From Theropithecus gelada (taxonomy: Eukaryota; Chordata; Mammalia; Primates; Cercopithecidae), in contig NC_037672.1 of the NCBI RefSeq assembly GCF_003255815.1, positions 102,000,387-102,064,386 of the forward strand: 64,000 bases of DNA, written 5' to 3'. Of the stretch, positions 42,173 through 52,160 are shown in pieces. Each line of letters opens with the position of its first letter. The stretch's first letter is position 1. Under the pieces are notes generated by a model. It was not told where the DNA came from. It saw only the letters and a list, made by a program, of their open reading frames with translations, and did no database searches. A program made the translations under genes and the position numbers.

Positions 42173-42533
42173 TATTCCAACAATGTTTCCACCCCACCAT
42201 GGATCTTCAGTCTAGAACCTGTTAAACAATGTTCCAACTGGAGCAAACATGGATCAAATGCCTGTTCTTTTTGCATGCCTTTCAATTTTCAATCTCACAG
42301 GCTATTTTATTAAATTGTTCTGTATTTATCAATCTATAAGTCTGACTATGCAAAACTTAACTATTAATTCAGAAAAGTAGATGACTGAGACTAAACAAAA
42401 TATAGAGAAATACTTCAGCAATCTATTATTTAAGAATTTGAAAAGCCAGACAACTTGTATTTCTTTCATCACTGGAAACACTTTTCATTCTTAAAATATC
42501 CAAATATTTTTCTCGGATTAAATGGAAACCTAA

Positions 42534-42535
<2 letters not shown>

Positions 42536-42581
<46 letters not shown>

Positions 42582-42981
42582 NNNNNNNNNNNNNNNNNNN
42601 NNNNNNNNNNNNNNNNNNNNNNNNNNNNNNNNNNNNNNNNNNNNNNNNNNNNNNNNNNNNNNNNNNNNNNNNNNNNNNNNNNNNNNNNNNNNNNNNNNNN
42701 NNNNNNNNNNNNNNNNNNNNNNNNNNNNNNNNNNNNNNNNNNNNNNNNNNNNNNNNNNNNNNNNNNNNNNNNNNNNNNNNNNNNNNNNNNNNNNNNNNNN
42801 NNNNNNNNNNNNNNNNNNNNNNNNNNNNNNNNNNNNNNNNNNNNNNNNNNNNNNNNNNNNNNNNNNNNNNNNNNNNNNNNNNNNNNNNNNNNNNNNNNNN
42901 NNNNNNNNNNNNNNNNNNNNNNNNNNNNNNNNNNNNNNNNNNNNNNNNNNNNNNNNNNNNNNNNNNNNNNNNNNNNNNNNN

Positions 42982-43020
<39 letters not shown>
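42536..43020. other. Assembly gap (400 N) inside a poly-T
   Basis: T at 42536-42581 (46), exactly 400 N at 42582-42981, then T at 42982-43020 (39). The round number suggests an estimated-size gap. A missing Alu or long homopolymer would be typical; nothing visible identifies the missing sequence. Confidence 0.97.
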
Positions 43021-43025
<5 letters not shown>

Positions 43026-46000
43026 GCTCTTATATGCCTTGTGTTTGCTTGTTTATATTTTGTTTGATGATGGTTGAATTTCAAACATTCTTATGGCATA
43101 ATTTACAAATTAATTTTAATTGCTTTATTTTACTATTCCTAATTGCCATCTAAAACATGGCTTAGAATTTACATGATGGTTGGATGGGTGAGGGTACTGT
43201 TTTCAATAAGGAAGTATTAAAAATGTACGCTTTGTAAGTTTTTAAACTGACAGTTAAAATTACACGTATTTACTGTGTGTACAACATGATATTTTGAAGT
43301 ATATAAAAAACAACTTTAACTCCCTTCTATTAAATCCAGTGATGGAAAAATAATGTCATTGAACTTGTATTGCAGTTTGATGCCTTGGCCACAAATTCAT
43401 TTGTAGCTTTAGTCAAAGACAAAATTTTCCAAGCTTTTTCTTTATTATTTACAAAATTGAGGTGCTTTTTCCTATATTATTCATATGTTACATTCTAATG
43501 TTAATATACTATCATTTTGTTTGAATTTTATTGAAAAAATTCCTCTTTCCCTTTCATACTTAATTATATATTTGCATTTTTTGGCTAAAATAAAAATATT
43601 TTTCTACTGGTAATTTTCTTAATCTTGAGATGAAAAATTGAGGACTCATTTTTTAAAAAATTATGACATAAAAGAAAAATTGGTGGATGTTTCCATTTAA
43701 GACACAAAGCATTTGCATTTTATCCATAGATTTTTTTAAGTCAACAAACCTCAGAAATGTGTATGTTCAATTATTGACTAAAAGCTCTTAGTCTGAGTGA
43801 CACACCTATTTTACATCTGGTCTACAAGTTAATTTCCTCAGGAGGCAGGTGCCACCTTCCTGCACCCATTACAGACGGTGCTTTGTCCAGAGTTTTACAA
43901 TTGCCATTTATGGTTGGGGCTCTTAGAACTTAACAGCATATACAACATGTCCCTCCTCCCCTATTACACTCTTCTGAAGTAAGTTATCAAGTTTGAGACA
44001 GTATTCGAATTTTTTTCCACCAACCCCCTTAGAAGCTCAACCTAACTTGTAGAAAAATTACGGCTGGCCTGTACATTCGGCAGATAGATTTTTAAGAGAT
44101 AAAAGAAAGTAAAGAAAAAAAGAATGGCACCATCCTTCTTCCTGACTTTCCAGTTTCTCAATGTCTTCACTATAACCTGCCCTCTCTAGTTTCTTCACCA
44201 GCTCAAGGAAAGCCTCAGCGGTGGCAGTGTGAAACTTACTGCAGAGAGAGCCAAGATTGGGGGCAGGGAAACCTCCTGAGGCACTGTTTACTAATGTAAT
44301 TCCATAAATCAACTAATGGGAGAGAAACCAGATCTGTGTGGTCTCTAATGCTGTCCCACAGAGATCAATCATGTCACCTGAACAATGTTCAGAGACTAAG
44401 AGGCTGGGGTTGCCCATGGGACAATTTTATCTCTTGAGCCATATCAGATTGGGAAAAGTTAGAAGTAGCAGAAATGTAACTGTTGCAAATATAAAAACTG
44501 AAGGATTATCTTTGCAAGAGACAAAGTGTTATCATGTAACTTATAAGGATCTCCTATATGATCACGTTTATTAAAACATCTAGGAACTTAATATTTTTCA
44601 TTTAGGAGACAAATTTTTAAAACAGTTTTTGTCACACAAGGGGCAGACAGCATTTGTAAGGACTGCTTTGAACAATTAGTGGCTATTTTTTAACAGAGTA
44701 ATTGACTTACTGAACAGTGGTTATGCAAATACATGGTGCACAGTATAACAGAAAAACTAAATGTTTTGTGTGCATTATCATATCAAATGTGATCAAGGGG
44801 TGATTTTATAAACACATTACTAGGGCATCATAAGATGCTCTTAAGGTGAGACTAAGCAGAAAAATAGAAGGCAGTTTTAAAAGGAACACTAGAGAGGAGC
44901 CTTTGATAAAAATCTGGATGAGAGTCCCAACATATCCATGCGAGTCTGTCTTAATTTCAGTTTTCTCACCCTGAAAAAAAAAAAAAAATTACTATCTCCA
45001 GTCTTTGGGATGAGAACAAGTCAATGGGAAGAGTGGCACATGAGGCTTGAAGTGATAAATAAGAATATATGTTATTATTATGATCCAGATGTTAATGGCA
45101 TCCATAATTCAAAGCCAACAAATATTAGCTATGGAGTTTACATCTGGAACCCACAGGTAATATCCACAATGAGTCCCCAAGTCACTGCCCTCAGCCAGGA
45201 ACCCATCCAATCTCTAAAACATTTTCTCAGATGAGGATGAACCAAATTTAAGAGAGAAACCAGGTCAGCAAGGGGATTTTCACCTCCCTGCAATTCCTCT
45301 TCCAGCTTTAGTTCAGTCATGGAAGCCCTGTCACTCTGACCTGTGCTCAGCTGGTTTCCTACAACCATAACTGTATTTGCAGTTTAAGGCAGTCATGATG
45401 GCATTCTCTTTTTTAATGATCTAGATAGAATCTTATACAATTTTTTAAAGTTTTTATTTTTTTTTCGCCAAATAGTATTTCGCTAATAATCTTAGCCTTG
45501 AAACACGACCCAGGCTCTGATAGAAGGGGTCTGAAGTTAGAAGATCACCTTGAGAGTTCAAAGGAAAAAACCAGCTTCCTCTTCCATCCATGCCTCACCT
45601 CGTGAAGATTAACAGAATTTTTGTGCATGATAATTTTTAAAAAGAAGAAAATGGAATTTTGTGGGATTTTGTCATCAAAATGCCTGAAGAATGTAAATAT
45701 CACATCAAGCTTGTAGGAAAACCATCACATAAAAAAAATTACACCAGCATAGAAATTTGTGCAGAGAACCTACTGGTACTCATATCAAACTCCTCCAGGG
45801 TAATTATTTACTAAATAAATCAGAATTACTCAGTTACTACATATCCTAAATTGGGATGCAAGTAGTGCCATGAGTCTAGCTAAAGATGAGGCCTAACAGC
45901 AGAATCAAACTTATAATTCTAGATACTGCATTTCAGGAGGAAAAATAAAAGCCATGTTGTCCTTATCATTTGGGAATAGAGTATTTCAGTATGAACTGAA

Positions 46001-47741
46001 TTTTAATTTCCCATAGTCCTTAGAAGTTACAATAAATTAATCCAGAAAGGAAGATTCAAAAGCTATTTTTTGCCACCTAAGAAAATACATGGACCTGAAT
46101 TATAGTTGCTATTCTCTTTGCACAAAGAAAGTTGCCAAAGAAAATACAATAAACCATCCAGGAGTAAAGTTAAACTTTCCAAAAAGAGCTGATGCATCTT
46201 ATAAAGAAAAATAAATGCAAATGCAATATTTTGATGAAACTGATCATACCCAATAGTGAGCATCAACATAATTCTGATATTTTTAGAATCCTAGAGTGCT
46301 ATCTAGTTTGATTTACACCATTAAAGTTTTTTTAAAAAACCTGTATCTTCTTTGTGTTCAAATCTGTACCAAAGATCTTTAACTCTTCTCTTTATTATTT
46401 TAAAGACTGCTTCCCAGTTCATAAAGAAAACTCCTTTAAGCAGTACTCACAATTTTTAAAATAATTTACAGATACCCCTAAGATACCTTGTGAGAGCCAC
46501 TCTCATCCTGCAATTCACCCCACAGAATGTTAAAATGTTAAAGCACAGAATGCTAAATCCACCACCTACAGTCTCACATATATATGAACATCTAATTATC
46601 TACCCTGTAAATTTTATCAAGAGACTATAACTACTTGTCCACATTTCTTTGCTTAATATACCATCAAAGTCATTTACCTGTGATTTTTCATTTTTCCTCT
46701 TTTTTGTTTTGATCAGGACACAATACAAAATTTGTATCCAACGTATCAATCTCTGTATGTAGCATAATTCATAGCCTAATTTAACAATTACTTTAGTGAG
46801 TATCTGTACAATATCTGTTTTAAAGACCTATAGGTAAAAGAAACTATTATTGACCATATAAGGTATCAACCAAAACCGTGCTTGGTGTATAGACCAACTT
46901 TGTAACCACAAAATGGTTACTTTGTCCAATGCAGAGACCAGGGGAAATACTTTTTTTGTAACTGAGTTTTAGAAATTATTCATTCTGAAACTATATAAAA
47001 GAACTTTTTAAACAAAATCACTCTCATCTGCCCTGAAATTAACTAATTGCATCCCTTTATTCTATGTCACATCTCCTTAAAATTTGCAGGTGGAAATCCA
47101 CTTTCTACACAGTTTCAACTTTCTCCAAAAATATCAGATATGCAGAAAATGAAATAGGAAACAAACATTCTGCCTTGATGAGTAGAAAAACGATTCTAGA
47201 AGGGGGTAGGAAATCCCCTTCTGAATCCAGGTGTTTCAGCTTCAATGAATACCGTTTTGTGTGGTTTGTTATTGTTTTTTCAATGAGAACAGGTTTGTGT
47301 GCCACAAACTGTGTCCTCACTGTTATAACTGGGCCACTAACTTAGCCTGTAAACTTGCATAGGATGTGATGTGTCCAGTCCTTTGGTCAAAGATGCCCCA
47401 CCCTTTTTAATAAGGAGCAGGAGGCATTTTAAACCACCAAGGGAAAACATTGAGCATACTGAATGTGAAACTTCTGATTCTTCAAACCAATTACATTATT
47501 TTTCCCCCAGGGATAAAAAGGAGGGCACTCTCTCTATCAGAAGGGCGGTGTCACGTGAAGTGCAGCTGGGGCGGGTGGTGGAGAGGCCAAGCCTTTCGCA
47601 AACCACCTACAACTCTTACCACCTGAATGAAGCTTCTGAGAAGGGGTACTGCATCTTGAAGCCAGACAAGAATCCCTGAAGGGGAGAGGGAGTGAGGAGG
47701 GAAGGGGGGAGACTGGGAAACAAGAAATCATCTCCTCTGAC

Positions 47742-48293
47742 CTCTAGTGAAGTGCCAGGTTTTTTCTTTAGCTCTTCACATTTTCTAAATTTGCAGATCT
47801 GGTGTCCCGTTTTGCGATTCCTGCAACTGCTGCAAACGCCACAGTTGATGAGCCTCTTGCAGGGCACGCAGACCCCACACCTTTTCCTCTTCTTCTTGGC
47901 TGGGTTGGCTCCGCCAGCTCCCCCTGAGGAGGACGAGGAGGAGGAGGAATGATTCTGCGGGCAGTCTGCCAGATTGGCAATTTGAAACGCACTGTCTGTG
48001 ACGGCTGCTGAGGCTGCTGCGGGGGAGTGAAGGGCTGTCATGACGATGACCCCTGGAGGTAATGAGATGCCCCCTAAAGCCGGGATAGCGGAAAAAGTCC
48101 CCACGCGCTCGGGGAGATTCATTATCTCTGCTTCAGCAGCGCCGCATTTGAGCTTGTTCATGCATTCCCCCGCCAAAGGTCTGCAGTGTTCAGGGGATAA
48201 GGTGGAGAGGAAATTAGTATTTGCCATTTGCAACGACGGCTCTGGCGGGCAGCCAGCTTTCCCCAGCCTCTGGGAGTCGTTTCGGTGGTGCAT
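47742..48293 (-). CDS. CXXC4: CXXC4 short form (198 aa), internal in-frame start
   Basis: An in-frame ATG at 48293 (Met172 of the long form, A at -3) starts MHHRNDSQ..., the start of the classical 198-residue IDAX. This exon gives 184 residues and the terminal exon at 28180-28224 gives the other 14. The short form lacks both glycine runs. Whether it arises by alternative promoter use, leaky scanning or only as an older gene model cannot be told from DNA alone. Confidence 0.8.
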
Positions 48294-48301
48294 GCTGGTC
48301 C

Positions 48302-48339
<38 letters not shown>

Positions 48340-48806
48340 GGGAGGATCGCCGAGGAGGAGGAGGCGGAGGAGGAGGCGGCGGCGGAGGAGGATTTCCTGC
48401 CGCCCCCACCGCCCCCGCCCCCGCCCCCGCCGCCGCCGCCGCCGCCACCCCCGCCGCCACCCCCGCCGCCGCCCCCACCCCCGCCGCTGCCCCAGAGCAT
48501 GGCGGTGGCGGCGGCGGCGGTGGCCGCGTTGTCGCAGTTCCAGGGGGACATGCCGATGCGCGCGGCGGCCGCGGCGGCGGCGGCGCTGCTGGGGAAGATG
48601 GGGGTGGTGATGCGCGCGATCTTAGCCGCCTGTGGGAAGGCGCCCCCGTTGGTCTTGTAGAAGGAGGTGGCAAAGGAGCGGTAGCGCTCCATTTCCGAGT
48701 TGTAATCCACAAGGCTGTTCAGAGCCCCTTCGGGCAAGTGGCTTTCCTTGGGCAAGCCCGGGGCCTCCGGGCTCGGCCCGGGCTCCACGCAGACATTGGT
48801 GTTCAT
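47742..48806 (-). CDS. CXXC4: CXXC4 (IDAX) long form, main coding exon
   Basis: Encodes residues 1-355 of a 369-residue CXXC zinc-finger protein. From established knowledge, IDAX binds Dishevelled to restrain Wnt/beta-catenin signalling, binds unmethylated CpG DNA and recruits TET2, promoting its loss; its CXXC domain is thought to have split from an ancestral TET2 gene. Seen here: ATG at 48806 in a good context (A at -3). An 8-residue alanine run precedes a 29-glycine run (108-136), then Ser/Ala stretches, a second 10-glycine run (158-167), the conserved IDAX region from Met172, polyserine (287-294), a basic KKKRKR patch (304-309), and the CXXC domain (310-343). The exon ends in GAG at 47742, followed on the minus strand by gtcaga as donor. 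The open frame continues 41 codons into the intron to a stop at 47616-47618, but the expected C-terminus is found at 28224. With the 51714 exon-1 donor, the upstream frame has no ATG before a TGA at 51981-51983, which supports this start. Confidence 0.96.
47778..47879 (-). other. CXXC4: CXXC-type zinc finger of CXXC4
   Basis: Eight cysteines are present at short-form positions 139, 142, 145, 151, 154, 157, 167 and 172 (long form 310-343), the pattern expected for two Zn ions in a CXXC fold. The KFGG motif of DNMT1/MLL-type CXXC domains is absent; in its place is KTGHQ, as in the CXXC4/CXXC5/TET group. KTGHQI (short 161-166) is also the KTXXXI motif reported as the Dishevelled PDZ contact. A KKKRKR basic patch precedes the domain and may serve in nuclear import. 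Confidence 0.93.
48306..48335 (-). repeat. CXXC4: Second polyglycine tract, pure (GGC)10
   Basis: Ten consecutive gcc triplets on the plus strand encode ten glycines (long-form residues 158-167), four codons upstream of the short-form ATG. A pure triplet repeat of this size is likely length-polymorphic. Confidence 0.93.
48399..48485 (-). repeat. CXXC4: Polyglycine tract, 29 codons, mixed GGC/GGG/GGT
   Basis: Every codon on the minus strand is GGN, giving 29 uninterrupted glycines (long-form residues 108-136). The DNA is interrupted (gcc, ccc and acc triplets on the plus strand), so the tract is an impure GC-rich repeat rather than a pure trinucleotide expansion. Lengths at such sites often differ between species and individuals, and they are also prone to assembly error. 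Confidence 0.95.
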
Positions 48807-48863
48807 GGTGCAGGGGGGGAAGAAGGGGTGCAGGGTGGAAGTGGGGACCGCCTGGTCCGACAC
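48807..48863 (-). other. CXXC4: CXXC4 exon 2 5' UTR and 3' splice site
   Basis: A textbook acceptor ends at 48864-48865: on the minus strand a long C/T tract (ccacctttcccccttttcc-like) is followed by acccag|GTGTCGG. The exon therefore starts at 48863, 57 nt before the long-form ATG. No in-frame stop lies in those 57 nt. Confidence 0.85.
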
Positions 48864-51519
48864 CTGGGTGGAAAAGGGGGAAAGGTGGGGGGGAGGGAAG
48901 GGAGTGATGGTGGTGTTGGGGTGGGGGCCGAGGCGGGAGGGGAAAGTGGGTTCGGGTGGGGAGAGCAAGGTGAGGGCTGCTTTATTCCTCTCTGGGGCTC
49001 ATTTCCACAGACGGTGAATTCCCAGGCAGCGTCTTCCTTTGCATTATCCTCCAACTGTTACAACTAAAATAAAGAAAGTCATTCCAACGAGCTGCACGAG
49101 GAAAAAGATTAAAAATAAATAAACAACCTCCCTCACTAACCCACCGCAGACAGCGAAAGCTCCCACATTCTTCCATCAGGTCCTTTGCATAAGAATCACC
49201 AAGATGTGACCCCCCCCCAGCCCATCCCCCCAACGCTCCCAACCCCCCTCCCTCCCTCCCCACAGCAAACCACAGCTCCTCCCCCCTATTCTTATAACCC
49301 TCCTGAGAAAATGTATTAATAGCCAGGATACCCAGGGAAAGAGGGAAGACGGGGGTGACAAACGCCTAAGGAAAAGGGCAATTGGAGTGCTAAAGACATG
49401 CAAATCATGGGTGGGAGGGCGATACTACCTAGAAGCAGAGGGCATTTAAACATTATGAAATGTGTGAACAAGTGCTGCCTGGGCATGCAAATGCTGTAAA
49501 GTAGAAAACAGCAATGGCCCTATGAGGAAAATGAACAGGAAATTAGCAAATGAAGTACTGAGAAAGTCTACAATACATCCGAGTATAAACTGTAAGCAAA
49601 CACAATACAACTGAGAGCTAAGAGACTGCCCACATACAATCTGAACTAAAGAGGCAGGGAAAAAAGAACTACCAGCTGCCACGGTGTCCTTCTGTGTCTG
49701 CGGTCATTAGTTTGAATCCCAGCACAGCTGGCTCTGTTAGGGTCTTAATTCAATGGACCAAGGACAGGTCTCAATTGTACAAGCCATTTGGTGGTGGGGC
49801 TTGGTGGGGGTAAGAGGGTGATGTTCTACTTGATTTTTTTTTTTAAGGTAGAAAATAAAGATAAGCCACATAATTACATAGATACATATTTGTATCAGCA
49901 ATGTCTCAGGTTTTAAACCAAGTGCCTGCAGCCTCTTTAAGAATATTCCTAATCATTCCTAATAGAGATTGCTGTCTCTTCCCAAGACAAGAAGAAAGCA
50001 TGGCACTTTTTGAAAAGGATCTCTCACAATCACTGATTTTTGCATTGAGTAAAAGGGGGGGGGGGAGCCCTTAAGGTGTTCTTTGCCAGAGAAAAATAAC
50101 CATTAAAATTATTTTTAAATTGTGCTCTTTTTAAGAGGAAAGTTTAATGTTAACTGGGTGTTTGCATTCATCTCCTTGCTTACAGGCCATTATTATGCTT
50201 TAGGAAGAGGTATTTTAGTTGTTTATTACAGAGGGAGAAGTACATCACAACCTTTCAAGAAGTAAAGCAAAAGCATAAAGTGTATATTCACCTAAAAAAC
50301 CAGTTTCTTTGTTTCCAGATTTTTTGGCCAGAATATCTTTTTGTGACATCTTTTGAAGCCCATAGATTGGTCTAGAATGTAGAGTTCAGGGAATTCTACA
50401 TGGGGGCCCAATAGTCTCAGTCTCAAATATTCAGAGTTCAAAATGGTTATCAATTATAGTGATTATGCTTATAATTAGGTTAATGAACCAGTTTTGCCCA
50501 AACTCCAAGTGCAAAAACTTCAAGACCTACTGATGAGGTGCTCTAAAAAGAGGGGTTTATGTAAACAAATCCCTATTAGGCAAAGTAAATCAAGATAAGG
50601 AACCTCACCCCAGGCTGGATTAGAAGCTTGCAGGCGTCTTTCAATCACAGCAAGTCCCTAATCACTCAGGAACCACCTCTGTGGTTTCGCATTAGGGAAA
50701 ACTGCTCCCTTCTGAGGTCTGAGGGCAATACAAAAGGTGCCCCCAAAATGCTCTTGGCTAAATATTCTTGATGGTTGGAAGGGGTGGGGGAAGACACAGC
50801 AAGAATATGCATATAGCTTCAGTTTCTGCGAATCACATTGTAACTGCAAGACCATAATAACTGCTACTCAGTAAAAACTAGTTATGTCAACCATGCATTA
50901 GATATCATCACATTGAGTGGAGGGAAAATTTTCAACGTTTTAGTCTTTTGACCTTGTTCCAAATAAAGAAATAATTTAATGTCCCTTTTTTAGAGTCTTA
51001 GAGTGGTGTTTCCAAACACAAGCTTTCCTTGCTTTTCTGATTGCCATCACCACCCCCCTTCCTACCTCAAGGTTTAATACCACCAGAAACTGGAGAAAAT
51101 GATTATGCCCAGTATCCAGGTCATTATTGTTTAATCAATGCATCTCTGGAGCATGAAAAAGGTATCTAAGCCACAGCTATTGTTTGGATTTTATTAAAAA
51201 ACAAAATAACACACACACAAATAACTATAGTTCTATGCCAAAGCTAAATTAGAGATGCATACTTCATGATCCTGTTTTGCCTTTAAACAATGTGACTGTA
51301 CATGCCTAATATTGTATGTCTGGTCTACCAGAGACATAGAGATCAAAGGTCATATTTAACATTCAGGAGGAGGGGCGGGTGCAGATTAATTAATAAATTA
51401 ATACAGCGACGCTTTTTCTTGCTGGAGTCCAGCATTAATAATCTACTTTCACAATCCCAACGGACAGCAAACATTTAAGAGAAAAAAAAGCCAGAGAAAG
51501 AGAAAGAACAATCACTTAC
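48864..51519 (-). other. CXXC4: CXXC4 first intron (5' boundary ambiguous)
   Basis: Lies between the candidate exon-1 donor (51519 or 51713) and the exon-2 acceptor at 48864. It is mostly free of recent transposons. It includes a C-rich/G-rich stretch near 48870-49270, a 12-base G run near 50055, and a conserved-looking AT-rich segment near 51385. No coding sequence was recognised. Confidence 0.6.
51385..51403. promoter_or_regulatory. TAATTA-rich cluster near exon 1
   Basis: attaattaataaattaata holds three overlapping TAAT-core homeodomain-type sites in both orientations, about 120 bp downstream of the strong donor (in the first intron). Composition alone could explain it; function is not shown. 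Confidence 0.3.
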
Positions 51520-51934
51520 CAGTCTCTTTTTATTTGGGGAGCCTTAGAATTTGCAGACGCTGCCAGTCTGCCTTTAATTAGTTGCACATCACCCCCTAAC
51601 ACAAAGAAACACAAATCCAGATGTGTCTTGGCAGCTCCCAATTACAACTTTAATACTTGTAAACAAACTGTTGGGGAGGGGGGATAAATAAATATGCGGA
51701 TCAAAAAAAATACCTGTAAATGGCTTTTTTTTTCTTGTTGCAGAGAGGAGGAGGAGATGGTGTTAGTGGTGGGGGTGGAAGGAGGAGGAGGTGGGGGGAG
51801 AGGAAAGAGTCGAGTGTGAGTGTATGTGTGAGAGCGCGGGGCTGTTGTCGGTGGTCTCTCCTCTCCCAGCGCGTTGCTCTCCGTCCGTCTCCAGTCGCTG
51901 TGTGCGAGGGAGGGAGGGAGCCAGGGAGTCTCTC

Positions 51935-51972
<38 letters not shown>

Positions 51973-52100
51973 CCTCTCTCTCACCCTCCCCCCTTCTCTC
52001 TCTGTTTGTGTGTGTGCGAGTGTGCGGTTGCTGGGGGAGGGGAGCGAGAGAGAAAGGCGAGGGAGGAGGTGTGGAGGCTGGGGGCGGGGGTGCGGGGGTG
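51520..52100 (-). other. CXXC4: Candidate CXXC4 non-coding first exon
   Basis: Two minus-strand donors are visible: a very strong actg|gtaagtg ending the exon at 51520, and ttacag|gtattt ending it at 51714. Either could join the exon-2 acceptor at 48864. The upstream limit is set only by the promoter-like features at 52105-52160 and is approximate. Downstream of the likely start the exon would carry the CT/GA tract as 5' UTR. Confidence 0.5.
51929..51982. repeat. (CT)n / (GA)n tract in promoter or 5' UTR
   Basis: An interrupted CT dinucleotide run on the plus strand (GA on the transcript strand). It is within the candidate exon 1, and would be purine-rich in the RNA. Confidence 0.9.
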
Positions 52101-52104
52101 GGGG

Positions 52105-52160
52105 TGATTGGCGCCGAGGTGAGGAGGACGCAGGGACGTGGACACCTACTGATGATTGGC
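52105..52160 (-). promoter_or_regulatory. CXXC4: Paired inverted CCAAT boxes, CXXC4 promoter
   Basis: On the plus strand, gattggcgcc (about 52106-52115) and gattggct (about 52154-52161) are minus-strand CCAAT boxes about 48 bp apart, the kind of spacing seen for NF-Y. The first overlaps ggcgcc, reminiscent of an E2F-type site. They sit in GC-rich DNA just upstream of the candidate exon 1. No convincing TATA box was seen. Function is inferred. Confidence 0.5.

Larger units (their letters stand above)
28225..47741 (-). other. CXXC4: CXXC4 large coding intron (about 19.5 kb)
   Basis: A phase-0 GT-AG intron separates GAG (Glu355) from AGA (Arg356). It holds a young AluY at 32942-33263, an older Alu at 37422, an AluY at 39997, pyrimidine microsatellites at 35931 and 37034, small tandem duplications, and the N gap at 42582-42981. 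No further coding exon was recognised in it. The remaining sequence is AT-rich and I see no gene in it; short ORFs inside it (for example 29242-29652 minus) look like chance. Confidence 0.9.
47830..48830. promoter_or_regulatory. CXXC4: CpG island over CXXC4 coding exon
   Basis: Dense CpG over most of the coding exon, strongest at 48300-48620 in the polyglycine and polyalanine coding region. Such islands over developmental regulators are often Polycomb targets (general knowledge); nothing in the sequence proves that here. Confidence 0.75.

Noticed and set aside
42455..43153. 232-codon plus-strand ORF across the N gap
   Set aside because: It is made of poly-phenylalanine from T runs and unknown residues.
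47616..47741. 41-residue C-terminal extension of the CXXC4 ORF as the normal protein end
   Set aside because: The known C-terminus is found intact at 28180-28224 with a strong acceptor, so this is intron read-through. Kept only as a possible minor isoform in the findings.
48158..48712. 184-codon minus-strand ORF in another frame of the CXXC4 exon
   Set aside because: Low-complexity product of the same GCC repeats; the CXXC4 frame has recognisable protein and splice sites.
48040..49067. Plus-strand ORFs of 206, 129 and 279 codons opposite CXXC4 (proline-, arginine- and alanine/glycine-rich)
   Set aside because: They are shadows of the GC-rich polyglycine exon read in other frames; stop codons are rare in such composition and there is no recognisable domain.
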